Assembly (NCBI GenBank): GCA_027886185.1
Contig: WOAB01000040.1
Span: 10,478,001-10,542,000 of the forward strand
DNA length: 64,000 bases
Direction of reading: 5' to 3'
DNA from: Rheum nobile
Taxonomy: Eukaryota > Streptophyta > Magnoliopsida > Caryophyllales > Polygonaceae
In this document: positions 9,257-19,005 of the stretch, piece by piece
Layout: every line of letters begins with the position of its first letter
Position numbering within the stretch: position 1 is the first letter of the stretch
The notes under the pieces: model-generated
Databases searched by the model: none
Told to the model about the DNA's origin: nothing
Seen by the model: the letters and a program-made list of their open reading frames with translations, nothing else
Made by a program: the position numbers and the translations under genes

Positions 9257-10033
9257 ATGGGTGCATGCATTTCCCTTATGAGAGATTTGGAAGATGCCGA
9301 GGTGGCTCCGCCATCTCCAGCAAGGCTAAATTTCCCTACTCCCCCGAGATGCTTCGAGATCGGAGGACCTAGCAACCCACCCGAGGAAGTAAAGCATGTA
9401 CTTCCTGAGTCAGTGGTACTTAGATCCAACGATGTTGTGACTCCAGTAGTGGAACCTGTTGAGCTGTCAAGGTACGCTCAAGGATATTACAACGACGACC
9501 TCGAGATTGAGTCGGTATCCGAAGAGGATCCTGAAGAGGATCCAGAGGAAGATCATGAAGAGAACCAAGAAGAACATGGGCAAGAGCCCGATAGTTTGAG
9601 ACACTCATTGGTGGACCATGAGGACACGGGGATGCAATTCATCTACCCAAGTCCGCCACCCGAACCAGTATCCGTGCCAATGACTGACGCTGACTGGGAA
9701 GCACTCTATGTCGAGTACGGCATTAGAGAAAGCGGACCACGAGAATTATCTGAGAACTCTGAGCCTAATCTTATTCGGAGAAGACGAAGGTCAAGCCCTG
9801 AATTGCGCAGGATACTTCGTCAAAGCCAAGAGATCTCTTTTGAAGAGCAGCGGCTGATGGACGAAATGACGGATCATGCTCAAAGGAGGGAAAGGCCAAG
9901 AACACCAGAACCAAAGGATGAACCATGTGTTCCACGGCTGAGTAGGATCAGGAGTCCGTCACCGGATTCAGATGATGAACCCCGCTCAAAGAAGCCTTGT
10001 GTGAGGAGTTTGCCATACAGGAAACGTGTTTAG
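9257..10033 (+). CDS. Acidic and arginine-rich ORF of unknown function
   Basis: An intact 258-codon frame beginning MGACISLM, which fits an N-myristoylation signal (Gly2, Ser6) with a possible palmitoylated Cys4. Residues about 80-105 are a strongly acidic Glu/Asp/Pro run. About 170-190 is Arg-rich (RRRRRSSPELRRILR). The C-terminus mixes Ser-Pro and basic patches (RIRSPSPDSDDEPRSKK). No known domain was recognised. It lies between the tandem duplication and the Tekay gag, in the same direction. It is intact although the neighbouring gag-pol is broken. It could be an accessory ORF of the element, a captured host sequence or a chance frame. Confidence 0.5.
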   Translation: MGACISLMRDLEDAEVAPPSPARLNFPTPPRCFEIGGPSNPPEEVKHVLPESVVLRSNDVVTPVVEPVELSRYAQGYYNDDLEIESVSEEDPEEDPEEDHEENQEEHGQEPDSLRHSLVDHEDTGMQFIYPSPPPEPVSVPMTDADWEALYVEYGIRESGPRELSENSEPNLIRRRRRSSPELRRILRQSQEISFEEQRLMDEMTDHAQRRERPRTPEPKDEPCVPRLSRIRSPSPDSDDEPRSKKPCVRSLPYRKRV

Positions 10034-10291
10034 GGCGCCTTGATATGGGCCAACATTGACTGTAGTAGTTTCTTTTGCGTATATTTTGATGTATATACGG
10101 TGAAGTACAAAAAAAAATCTCCGATCAATTTTATTCGAAAGCTCGGGAGATTCCTTTTGTAAAATCAGTAGCTCAGTTGAAAGTTCATCTATATAATTAA
10201 CCAGTTGATCTACTCTGAGTCGACTTTATTACATTAAGTATGATAGAATGATATTAATGTATAAATTACTTGGAATTTGATCGGTAAATAG
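10034..10291 (+). other. Gap between acidic ORF and Tekay gag
   Basis: 258 bp, AT-rich, with a small hairpin-capable pair (AATCTCC near 10117 and GGGAGATT near 10145). No primer-binding site or LTR end is visible, so the true 5' end of the Tekay element was not located here. Confidence 0.4.
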
Positions 10292-12256
10292 ATGGTGAAT
10301 ACAAGGAACACTATCCGTACTGGTGCTGGGCCAAGCAATGACCCCAGACCAATTATAAGGAATGTTCCAGACCCTGTGGAGGAAAACGAATCAATTTCCC
10401 ATAATAAACCTGGGGGCAATGGCCAAGCTCAGGTCAACGCTCCGATGGTGTTTGATGCAACGACAGTTACAGCTATTCGGGGAATATTTATGCAAGCGTT
10501 CGCCGATGTTATGCAACCTGTTGCACCTCAGGCACAAGGTGTGCCAATTCCGCCAGAAATTCCTAGGTTCGTGGAACCTAATGTTCATGTACACCGTGAT
10601 GAGACGGCCAGGAATAGGGATAATTATGGTCGAGCACTGAAGACCATTAACTCTATGAGGTCGGACAGTTATGACGGAAAAGGAGAGCCGGTCAGGGTGG
10701 CTCATTGGTTTTCCCATATAGAGCGGTTGTTCCGCAATATCGAATGCACCGAGGCTGAGAAGGTGCATATAGCTTCTCTTCAGTTGAAGGGAGATGCTAG
10801 CGAATGGTGGGAGAACACTGGACAAGCTGATCGGGCTGATTTGAACTGGGGGATGTTCAAAACAAAGATGAATGATCGTTTCTTTTCCCAAGCCATGCGG
10901 GATGAGAAACACAAGGAATTCCTTTATCCCAAGAATGACGGATTGAAAGTGACCGAGCTAGCGGCCAAGTTCAATCATTTATTACAATACGTTGGGTCTG
11001 TTGTGTCCAGCGAGGAACAGAAGATTTGGCATTTCCATGAGTGGATGAGCCCAGATATTAAACCGATGATGTTGCGTCACGAATGCTCTACCTTGGAGCA
11101 ATACGTGGATGCAGCGTATAAGTTGGAGGTGACTCTGGAAGAGTCAACCAAGAGACGGAATCGCCAGAGGTCGATGCAAAATCAATCTCAGGCAAGTGGA
11201 TTTAAACGTCCTGCGCCACCGTCCAACTTTGACAAGTCTGGCAAAGCGAGGACAGAGATGACTCAAGGAGGGTCAACACAACAATCAGGTCAGGGCAAGA
11301 GTCTGATCCAATGTCACAATTGTGGTACAGCTGAGCATAGAAACTTTGTGTGTCCGAAGGAAAAGACGACGTGTTTTGGTTGTGGGAAGGAAGGGCATAT
11401 GCAGAGGTTCTGTCGACAGGGAAAACAGAAGGGAACGGAGTCACAGCAAGGGTCTGTTAACCAGAACAACCGACCTAGGTTCAAACCGACAGAGACTCCT
11501 AGTCCTTCAATGCAGACGACTGCACAGAACAAAGGCAAAGCCCCAGCTACTTCGGGAGGTCAGGGTCAACGCCTGTACGAGATGCATGAGGCTGATGGAC
11601 CTAACACTCCAGTTGCTCAAGGTACTCTATACCTTCATTCTACTTCAGTGTGCATACTGTTTGATTCGGGTGCTACCCATTCCTTTATTTCAGAGAATTG
11701 TGTTAGTAAATTAGGTTTAGTCTGCAACGAGGTTTGTGAACCTTTCGTTGTAAATCTTCCTAATGGTGACCATTTAGTGGGCACCAAGCATTTGTCAGAA
11801 TTTTCGGTTACCATTCAAGGTAAGAAGTTTGAGGCAGATTTGATTTGTATTGCTATGGCTCTATACGACATTATTCTCGGTATGGATTGGCTGACACGTC
11901 ATGGGGCGGTGATCGACTTTAGTTCAAGAACTGTAACGGTGTCATCTGGGGACCAGTGTGTGTGCAAATTCAAGGCTCGGAACGACGCGGATAACGACAT
12001 GCTTATCAATGCGATGGCTGCGTTTAAGCTATTTCGACAAGGTTGTGTCGGGTACCTTTGCTACCTGGAAACGCCCATGAAAGATGAACCAACAATTCTT
12101 GATATTCCCGTGATTAATGAATTTCCTGATGTTTTTCTGGAAGAGATTCCTGGATTACCCCCGAAGCGTGACGTGGAATTTTCTATCGATCTCGAGCCTG
12201 GTACCGCACCGATTTCTAAAGCACCATACCAGATGGCTCCTGCAGAGATGAAATAG
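10292..12256 (+). pseudogene. gag-pro: Tekay gag and protease
   Basis: Gag forms the particle and protease processes the polyprotein. Gag core runs at about residues 110-290 (VAHWFSHIERLFRN, ASEWWENTG). Two canonical CX2CX4HX4C zinc knuckles lie near residues 340-375 (CHNCGTAEHRNFVC and CFGCGKEGHMQRFC). The aspartic protease active site LFDSGATHSFIS is near residue 457, with ILGMDWL about 70 residues further. The start MVNTRN at 10292 is typical of this clade. Translation stops at TAG 12254-12256, just where RT begins (after APAEMK). The frame continues unchanged on the other side, so this is a nonsense break in one gag-pol frame, not a gene end. Confidence 0.85.
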
Positions 12257-13012
12257 TTGAAGAAGCAACTTGAGGATCTTCTCGACAAAGGTTATGTAAG
12301 GCCGAGCGCATCACCTTGGGGCACTCCGGTGTTATTTGTCAAGAAGAAGGATGGATCGTTTCGACTTTGCATCGACTATCGTGAGTTGAATAAAGTCACG
12401 ATCAAGAACAAATATCCTTTGCCAAGGATTGATGATCTGTTAGATCAACTACAAGGAGCAAAAGTCTTTTCCAAGATCGATCTGAGATCTGGTTACCATC
12501 AGCTCAGGATTCGTGAGGAAGATATTCCAAGGACTGCATTTCGGACGAGATATGGTCACTACGAGTTCGTAGTCATGCCATTTGGACTTACCAATGCTCC
12601 AGCAGTCTTCATGGATCTGATGAATCGATGTTTTCACCAGTACTTGGATAAGTTCGTGGTGGTCTTCATCGATGACATTTTGATCTACTCCCCGAGCGTG
12701 GAAGCTCATGAGGAACATCTTTGGATTATTTTATCAGTCCTTAGACAAAATCAACTATATGCAAAATTGTCTAAGTGCGACTTTTGGATCAAGGAAGTGG
12801 CTTTCTTAGGCCATGTGATCAATGAGAATGGGGTGATAGTTGATCCCCAGAAGATTGAAGCAGTAGCCAATTGGAAGCGGCCTCAGAACGTGAAGGAGGT
12901 GCATAGTTTTCTAGGACTTGCGGGTTACTATAGACGGTTCGTAGAGGAATTTTCTAAGATCGCTCTACCTATGACTGGTCTGCTCCGCAAGGCCCATAAG
13001 ACGTTTGTCTAG
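12257..13012 (+). pseudogene. pol: Tekay reverse transcriptase domain
   Basis: Copies element RNA into DNA. RT motifs in order: SPWGTPVLFVKKKDGSFR, LCIDYRELNKVT, YPLPRIDDLLDQL, FSKIDLRSGYHQLRI, MPFGLTNAPAVF, the catalytic FIDDILIYS and FLGHVI. It is in frame with gag-protease upstream and RNase H downstream, separated from each by a single TAG (12254-12256 and 13010-13012). The second TAG stands where a tryptophan is usual, consistent with a G-to-A change. Confidence 0.88.
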
Positions 13013-13558
13013 AATGACAAGTGCGAGGTCAGTTTTCAAAAGCTGAAGCAATGTCTGACCTCCGTACCAGTATTGACGCTGCTAGAAGGAACTGATGATT
13101 ATACGGTCTATAGTGATGCTTTAAAAAATGGGTTGGGATGTGTGTTGATGCAAAAAGGCAAGGTTATTGATTACGCATCAAGACAGCTAAAAACCTATGA
13201 AGAAAACTATCCGACGCATGATCTGGAATTAGCAGCAGTAGTGTTTGCGCTGAAGATTTGGAGGCACTATCTCTATGGTGTGAGGTGCCAAGTCTTCACT
13301 GATCATAAGAGTCTCAAGTATATATTTACTCAAAAGGAACTGAATATGAGACAACGTCGCTCGTTGGAGCTACTCAAGGACTACGACATCGAATTGTTGT
13401 ATCATCCGGGCAAGGCTAATGTAGTAGCTGATGCATTAAGCCGGAAGACGCCACACGAGACTGTAGTGGCTTTGCTTGTCGCTCAAACCAAGCTGAACCA
13501 AGAATTGTGCGAGATTGAAGTCTTGTACGATCAACGTCGTGGATACCTGAATGCTTGA
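13013..13558 (+). pseudogene. pol: Tekay RNase H domain
   Basis: Degrades the RNA strand of RNA:DNA hybrids. Catalytic residues lie in VYSDALKNGLGCVLMQ (Asp), HDLELAAVVFALK (Glu) and VFTDHKSLKY (Asp), with VVADALSR (Asp) near the end. The frame ends at TGA 13556-13558. Integrase then continues in another frame, so a small indel sits near 13553. Confidence 0.85.
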
Positions 13559-15010
13559 AATTCAAGCTACACTTCTTGATCAGATCAAGGAGAAGCAGGT
13601 CGATGATGTAATTCTGGTGAAGCTATGCAGCGAAGTAATGGACGGGAAAGCTCCCAGTTTCGTGATTTAGGAAGATGGATCACTATGGTTTCAGGACCGG
13701 ATTTGTGTGTCTGACATTGAGGGTCTTCGCCAATTGGTGATGAAGGAAGCCCATTCGTCAGCCTATTCTGTACATCCAGGCTCTAGCAAGATGTATAAGG
13801 ACCTCAGAATGAAGTTCTGGTGGCCCAATATGAAGTGGGATGTGGCAGAGTTTGTGGCGAAATGCTTGACTTGTCAAAAGGTCAAGATAGAACACCGAAG
13901 ACCCGGTGGAGAATTGCTACCTCTTCCAGTTCCAGAATGGAAGTGGGAGGACATTGCAATGGATTTCGTCACAGGGTTGCCTAAAGCTCGAAGTCAGAAG
14001 GATGCTATATGGGTTATCGTTGACAGGCTCACGAAGAGTGCTCACTTCGTGGCTATCAAGACAACGTGGGGAACCCAGAAGCTGTCAGAAGTGTTTTTAC
14101 ATGAGGTTATCCGTTTGCATGGTACTCCAAAGACCATTTTATCGGATCGCGATGGCCGATTCATGTTAAGATTCTGGAAGGAATTGCACAAGGCCATGGG
14201 AACCGAGTTAAGGTTCAGTACTGCGTTTCATCCTCAAACAGATGGACAGTCTGAAAGGACCATTCAGACCTTGGAAGATTTGCTAAGAGCTTGTGCACTC
14301 GATCGTCCGACTAGCTGGGAGGACAACCTGAGTCTGATTGAGTTCACATACAATAATAGATGGCATGCTACTATCAAGATGGCTCCATTCGAGGCTTTGT
14401 ACGGTCGAAAGTGCAGATCTCTGATTTGTTGGGATGAGAATGCCGACAAGATTCTGCTCGGACCAGAGCTAGTCGAAAGGACCGCCTCAGACCTTGCCTT
14501 GATAAGACAAAGGATGTTGACAGCTCAGAGTCGACAAAAGTCTTACGCTGACCCAAAGCGTAGGAATGTTGAATTCGAGGTGGGTGACAAAGTATTTATC
14601 AAGGTGTCACCATCCAAAGGTGTGTTCAGATTTGGTAAGCGTGGGAAGCTTAACCCTCGCTACGTGAGACCATTTGAGATCCTTGATAAGGTGGGACCTC
14701 TAGCGTACCGTTTGGCATTGCCGCCATCGGCACATCCAGTGCACAACGTGTTCCACGTATCCTTGTTGAGGAAATATGTGCCAGATGAATCTCATGTACT
14801 GAGTTATGAAGACATCGAGATCCAGGCAAATGGCACCTACGAGGAGATACCTGTGCGTATTCTCGAGCGTCGTGAAAAGCACCTACGCAGCAAGGTGGTA
14901 CCGTTGGTACGAATTTTGTGGTCCAAGTCATGAACCGAAGAGGTTACTTAGGAGACTTGAGAAACTGAAGAGGATATGCTTAGACGCTTTCCCGAGTTGT
15001 TTTTGGCCTA
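13559..15010 (+). pseudogene. pol: Tekay integrase with chromodomain remnant
   Basis: Inserts element DNA into the genome. After the frameshift there is an in-frame TAG at 13668-13670. From 13707 the domain is open to 14933: an HHCC zinc finger (CLTCQK), the DDE core (IAMDFVTGLP, ILSDRDGRF, PQTDGQSERT), then a C-terminus with NPRYVRPFEIL and HPVHNVFHVSLLRKY. The chromodomain-like tail continues past the TGA at 14931-14933 with TEEVT and RRFPEL traces in frame, interrupted by further stops. Chromodomains guide chromoviruses to particular chromatin; here it is nonfunctional. Confidence 0.85.
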
Positions 15011-15043
15011 TAATAGCCAAGTTTCGGGGTAAAAACTTCTTTT

Positions 15044-15051
15044 AAGGGGGG
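15044..15051 (+). other. Polypurine tract of Tekay element
   Basis: AAGGGGGG followed by TAA directly precedes the LTR start TGTAATATTCC at 15055. Confidence 0.8.
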
Positions 15052-15305
15052 TAATGTAATATTCCTCATTTTATAAGGATATTTTGGAATTTTTTTCCAA
15101 CTCCTGTATTACAAGTCAGATTAATTTTAGAGAGGTTCGGACATTCTGTAAATTGTTTGATCTCTGTAATATTTTTCTGAGTAATATAAAATACAATTGA
15201 CGTATGTTCAAGGTTAAATAGTCGTTCGTGTACGAATATATTTAACCCGGAGTTAAGATATTTAATCCAAGAGTTAAAATGGACAAGAGGGTGAAAAATG
15301 GCCTT

Positions 15306-15412
15306 GACCGCACCCCGCGGTCAAGTGGCCGCACCCGCGGCGAGGACCAGTTCTGAAGCAATCAGGTGAGGCGGTCACTGGACGCCACCGCACCCTGCCG
15401 CACCCCGCGGTG
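15306..15412 (+). repeat. GC-rich near-palindrome cluster in Tekay LTR, first
   Basis: Contains GACCGCACCCCGCGGTC, GCCGCACCCGCGGCG and CCGCACCCCGCGGTGG. The motif resembles the clusters in the Athila-like array and the solo LTR, in the same element-sense orientation. Confidence 0.7.
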
Positions 15413-15537
15413 GGATATTTTTCTTCGGCAGAGTTATCCTCTTCCCCTGCAAGTGGCGCCGGTTGTCAGGCCTAGCCTCGCCTAGCCTCCCTTGCTGGTC
15501 TCCTGCTTGTTCCCTGCTGGGGGAGCTCTTGGTTGGC

Positions 15538-15546
15538 TATAAAAGG
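15538..15546 (+). promoter_or_regulatory. Possible TATA box of Tekay LTR
   Basis: TATAAAAGG inside the LTR, between the two GC-rich clusters. Position and sequence fit an LTR core promoter. There is no experimental support in the sequence itself. Confidence 0.5.
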
Positions 15547-15782
15547 GGTCGAAATCAGAAAGGGAAGGAGCGTCATCTTCCTCCTCTGTTTTCTCCTCTG
15601 AAAATCTCCATTGAAACCAAGCTTTTGAGCTTTGTTTGAGAAGTTGATCGAACCCCCATTTGAGTGTTTACAAGGGTACTCACAAGTAGTATTTGAAGGT
15701 GCAAGGAGTATTAAGATCAAACCCCAAGCGAATCGAGTTGGGTGAGTTTTCTGAACTTTGCTGCCGAAGCCTTCGCCACTGT

Positions 15783-15830
15783 GACCCCACCGCACCCGCG
15801 GTAAGAGCTTCACCGCACCCGCGGCGAGCT
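15783..15830 (+). repeat. GC-rich near-palindrome cluster in Tekay LTR, second
   Basis: Contains CACCGCACCCGCGGTAAG and CACCGCACCCGCGGCGAG, about 370 bp downstream of the first cluster in the same LTR. Confidence 0.7.
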
Positions 15831-17235
15831 GTCCGTGTGTGTGTGTTCTTAGGAGTTATGGTCTTGATCGAGGCTCGGTTCCTTCGATTCTTTTCATATT
15901 CTTTTAGATTCATATTTGTGGATATTGAATCTAACTTAGGATCTCGTCTTGGGTCATTTCTTAGGGATTTTTAATCCGAGATCTATCCCAGTTCCAGATC
16001 CAGGAACCCGACGTTTCTAAGCTTTGTTCGAGCTCGACTAACCTAAGACAAGTGGCGGTTCGCTCTTGCTCATCATTCCATATTTCAATTAATTATCAAT
16101 TGTTTAGTTGTTAATTAATTTGGGATGATTTACTGATTTATTGTTCGTTGGGAACAACTTTGTTAATAATTGATTAAAAGATGATATTATACTAGGTTGT
16201 ATATCTGCTAGAACAACGCTAGTATAAATATATGTTTATGATGTTGGCCATGTTGGCTTTGATGTGGACTATTACTGTGTTGAACTGTTAGTTAGCACGA
16301 GTATTCGTAGGAACGCTTGAACTTTGCGAGGTCCATTCGTTTCTTTATAACTTGGCAAATAATAGGGCGATCAAGACCCTATGCCAAACTTTATGGTCAT
16401 GACCAACCGTGATGTGGATATAGAGGCTTGGACTCTGCGATGTGGAAATAAAAGCTTATAACGTGATGTGGGTTTTGGAATTAAATAAGATAAGTGCCGT
16501 TAGTCGCACATAATTAATATACCTTCGGTGAGTAGTGCAACTAGGCGATAGTACAGCTAGGAAAACTCGTCTTAACTTTAAATCGCTCGTATGCGATACT
16601 GTGATTAATTAAGTTTCCCAACATTTGTCATATTTCCGATAAGACTCATTTCGTTGGAGTCTTCTTTTGGGATTGATTGCTAGAAGACTTGGTCTTCCAG
16701 AATCTTCTCTTGATCATGTCTTTTCATATATTCAGTAGAAGTATGGTGGTTGACTATCGTGATCGGTTGTTATTCGAGAGACGATGAGTCTAACCTAATA
16801 AGACTACTCGAACCACTCTGCTTTGTACCCCTTGCTTGGTCTTTCATTAGACTAACCAACCGTAATTGTTCTCTGCATGGCTGGCTGGTGTCATCTATTC
16901 GATTCGGCGCATCAGATAAATTGCGGATCCGAGAAGGCTAGAACGACTATAAAGGCAAACGATGTTTTTGTTGTTATTTTAAGACTTCCGCTGTGTTAAT
17001 TATGTTTTCTATTTAAGACTTCCGCTGTAATAATTCTGATAATGTATTTTGATGTATTTGGAATTATGCTGTAATTCCGAGACTTGGTTTTAATGGAAGT
17101 TATGATCATAACTGTGGCTTAATGATTTATATCAACTGGAAAAGCCTTGGGTGACATCGGACAGTACGTCTGAGGTCACTAGCGGTAATACTTTCAAGAG
17201 GTTATTTGAGGGTGTTACAACAAATAGAGTAGTCG

Positions 17236-17240
17236 GTCCC
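17236..17240. other. Target-site duplication GTCCC, left copy
   Basis: Directly precedes TGATAAGTG of the solo LTR and is repeated at 18698-18702. Confidence 0.9.
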
Positions 17241-18697
17241 TGATAAGTGATATTTTGTAGTGCATATCTGGGGGTTATTACCAGGTTTGAGGCGCCATTT
17301 GGATGGATTTAGAGCACAATCGTGGATTATGGAGTTAGAGTGGAGAAGTGAAGAAATCATGGGATTTATAGAGGTTTGAAGTGTATTGAAGAGTAGAAGA
17401 ACAATGTGCTGAATTCAAATGGTTCGTTATCTCTACTCAGATGTCCAAATGAAGTGATTCCAATTCTTTGAGTTAGATCTTGAAGTCTACTGCAAGTCCT
17501 CAAAATATGAGCGCACTCCGAGTTGGGAATCAAAAGTTATGGCATTTTTACTAAAGTATCGCAGAAGCTGAAAAAGGCACCGCCGCGCCGCGGTGTAACT
17601 CACCGCCCCACGGTGTAACTTGACGCCCCGCGCCAGAAGCCACCGCGACCCGACGGTGGATCTCAGAGAAGACTGATGCCCCGCGGTGGACCTCACCGCC
17701 CCGCGGTGGGCACGTAGCGCCTCGCGGCCATAAGACTTTATTTTCTTATTTTTGCTGTTTCGGATTTCCTTATTTTCTTTTATTTTATTTCCTTTGTTAT
17801 TTTGCATTAGGTTAACTTTATTTTCCAAAACCTATTTAAGGCCTCTTCCTAGGTTAAGAGGCACATAGACTACTACTTTACTTTTAAACGCAATTTACTT
17901 TTCTATTAGGGTTTCATTTACATCTGAATGGAGCACTAATTTCCCTTTGTTCTACTAGACGTTTGAAGCAATACAGTTGATTCGTTTGTGAGATTTCTAT
18001 TCCTTGTTCCTATTCTTATGTGTGTTGGTTTGATTCTCTTAGTTATATTGATTATTGATTTATCGTTATTCTTCATAGCCTGGCCAACTAGGTTGAGTAA
18101 TATTTATCAAATTGCTAGGGTTTGCATATAGTGGAATACGAGTGCATATCTAGTAGCAAACACGATTGTTGCATATAGTGGAATACGAGTGCGCAATCGT
18201 GAGTGAGAATCATTTGCATGTTGAATAGTAAGGTTTTCTTCTATTTGCATGTATCCTATATCCTTGTGTGCATTGCTATTGCTTTGTTAGTGGTAAGGTT
18301 TTCTTCCATTGATATTGTGATAAGTCTATCAACAACTGTGAGAATTGGTAGTACTTAAGATCAGGATGGGAACAACCATAAGAATAGTGAAAGAACTTGG
18401 ATTTAATAGATTTCTGTGATCAAATTATATCTCTGTATTGTGGATCTCGTTCTAGTGGAACTACTTTCCCCAATCATATTCTCAAGTCAACTAACTTAAC
18501 CTTGTTTACTTTGCTCAGTTTGATAACTAAAACCCCCCTTGTTAATTTGCATGCTTTTAAACACATAGATTGATTACTTCCTCCCTGTGGGTTCGACCCT
18601 TACTTGCTTGCTATACATCTGTTTAGTAGGTTTGTTAGGACTTTTACTTTGACTAGGCCATTCAACGATATTTTCACTGCATATTTCGGCCACGTCA
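17241..18697 (+). mobile_element. Solo LTR, diverged relative of the array's LTR
   Basis: A 1457-bp sequence starting TGATAAGTGATATT and ending GGCCACGTCA, flanked by the perfect duplication GTCCC. It aligns in reverse orientation with the LTRs of the Athila-like array (their sense ends are TGATAGGTGTTATT and GCCGCGTCA), including GTGCATATCTAGT and GGTTCGACCCTTACTTGC blocks. No internal region remains, so this is most simply a solo LTR left by recombination between the two LTRs of an older relative. A TATTTAAGG box lies near 17833. Confidence 0.88.
17578..17729 (+). repeat. GC-rich near-palindrome cluster in solo LTR
   Basis: About six degenerate copies of CACCGCCCCGCGGTG, among them CACCGCCCCACGGTG, CACCGCGACCCGACGGTG and CACCGCCCCGCGGTGG. 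It sits at a position equivalent to the cluster in the array's LTRs. Confidence 0.75.
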
Positions 18698-18702
18698 GTC
18701 CC
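18698..18702. other. Target-site duplication GTCCC, right copy
   Basis: Matches 17236-17240 and follows the LTR end CACGTCA. Confidence 0.9.
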
Positions 18703-19005
18703 CTTTTTCGTTGCTAGAAATAAAGTGTATTTGCATGGTTCACTTTTCTCGCGTTGCTCCTTTCCTTTGACTGGCGTTGTATGGCATGCGCGTTCGGTTA
18801 TGGCTTCAATGTTGCTTCGAGGTGGAGCCCCTTGCCCGCTCGTTTGCACCCGTCTATGGTGACTGCCTTGCTGTGTTCTAAGGGTTGTTCCCGGCCTTCC
18901 AAGGGCTTTCAACCCCGTGGCCCTTGAGGTGATTTTTCGTTGCTTGCCGCCTGTTCTTGTTGCGGGTTTGAGCTTTGTTGTATCTTCTTTCCCTGCTGCG
19001 TTTAT
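18703..19005 (-). other. Tat element 3' untranslated region, detached piece
   Basis: The two sets of duplications show that 17240 joined 18703, and 19005 joined 48359, before insertion. This 303-bp piece therefore continues the 3' untranslated region of the Tat element at 48359-54366. No LTR start was identified in it. Confidence 0.65.
19001..19005. other. Target-site duplication TTTAT, left copy
   Basis: Directly precedes TGACCCGGC, the outer end of the array, and recurs at 48354-48358. Confidence 0.92.

Larger units (their letters stand above)
10292..17219 (+). mobile_element. Tekay-like Ty3/gypsy chromovirus, decayed
   Basis: Order gag, protease, RT, RNase H, integrase and chromodomain remnant, then a polypurine tract and a long 3' LTR, is that of a Ty3/gypsy chromovirus. 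The long LTR and the integrase C-terminus (YEEIPVRILERREKHLR, VPLVRILW) point to the Tekay/Del clade. Several nonsense codons and a frameshift make it inactive. The 5' LTR may be the partial LTR at 1-1351, but divergence and the missing primer site leave that open. Confidence 0.82.
15055..17219 (+). repeat. 3' LTR of Tekay element
   Basis: A 2165-bp LTR bounded by TGTAA at 15055 and TTACA at 17219, following the polypurine tract. Two GC-rich motif clusters (15306-15412 and 15783-15830) sit in its first third. A TATAAAAGG box at about 15538-15546 is a plausible promoter for the element. The five bases after it are ACAAA (17220-17224), but the matching left duplication is not visible. Confidence 0.85.

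Noticed and set aside
15301..17730. GC-rich palindromes as CRISPR-like repeats
   Set aside because: Copies are degenerate, without regular spacers, and lie in plant LTRs.
18574..18912. Minus-strand frame of 112 codons as a gene
   Set aside because: It crosses the precise solo-LTR end at 18697 and its duplication, so half is LTR and half is flank; no domain recognised.
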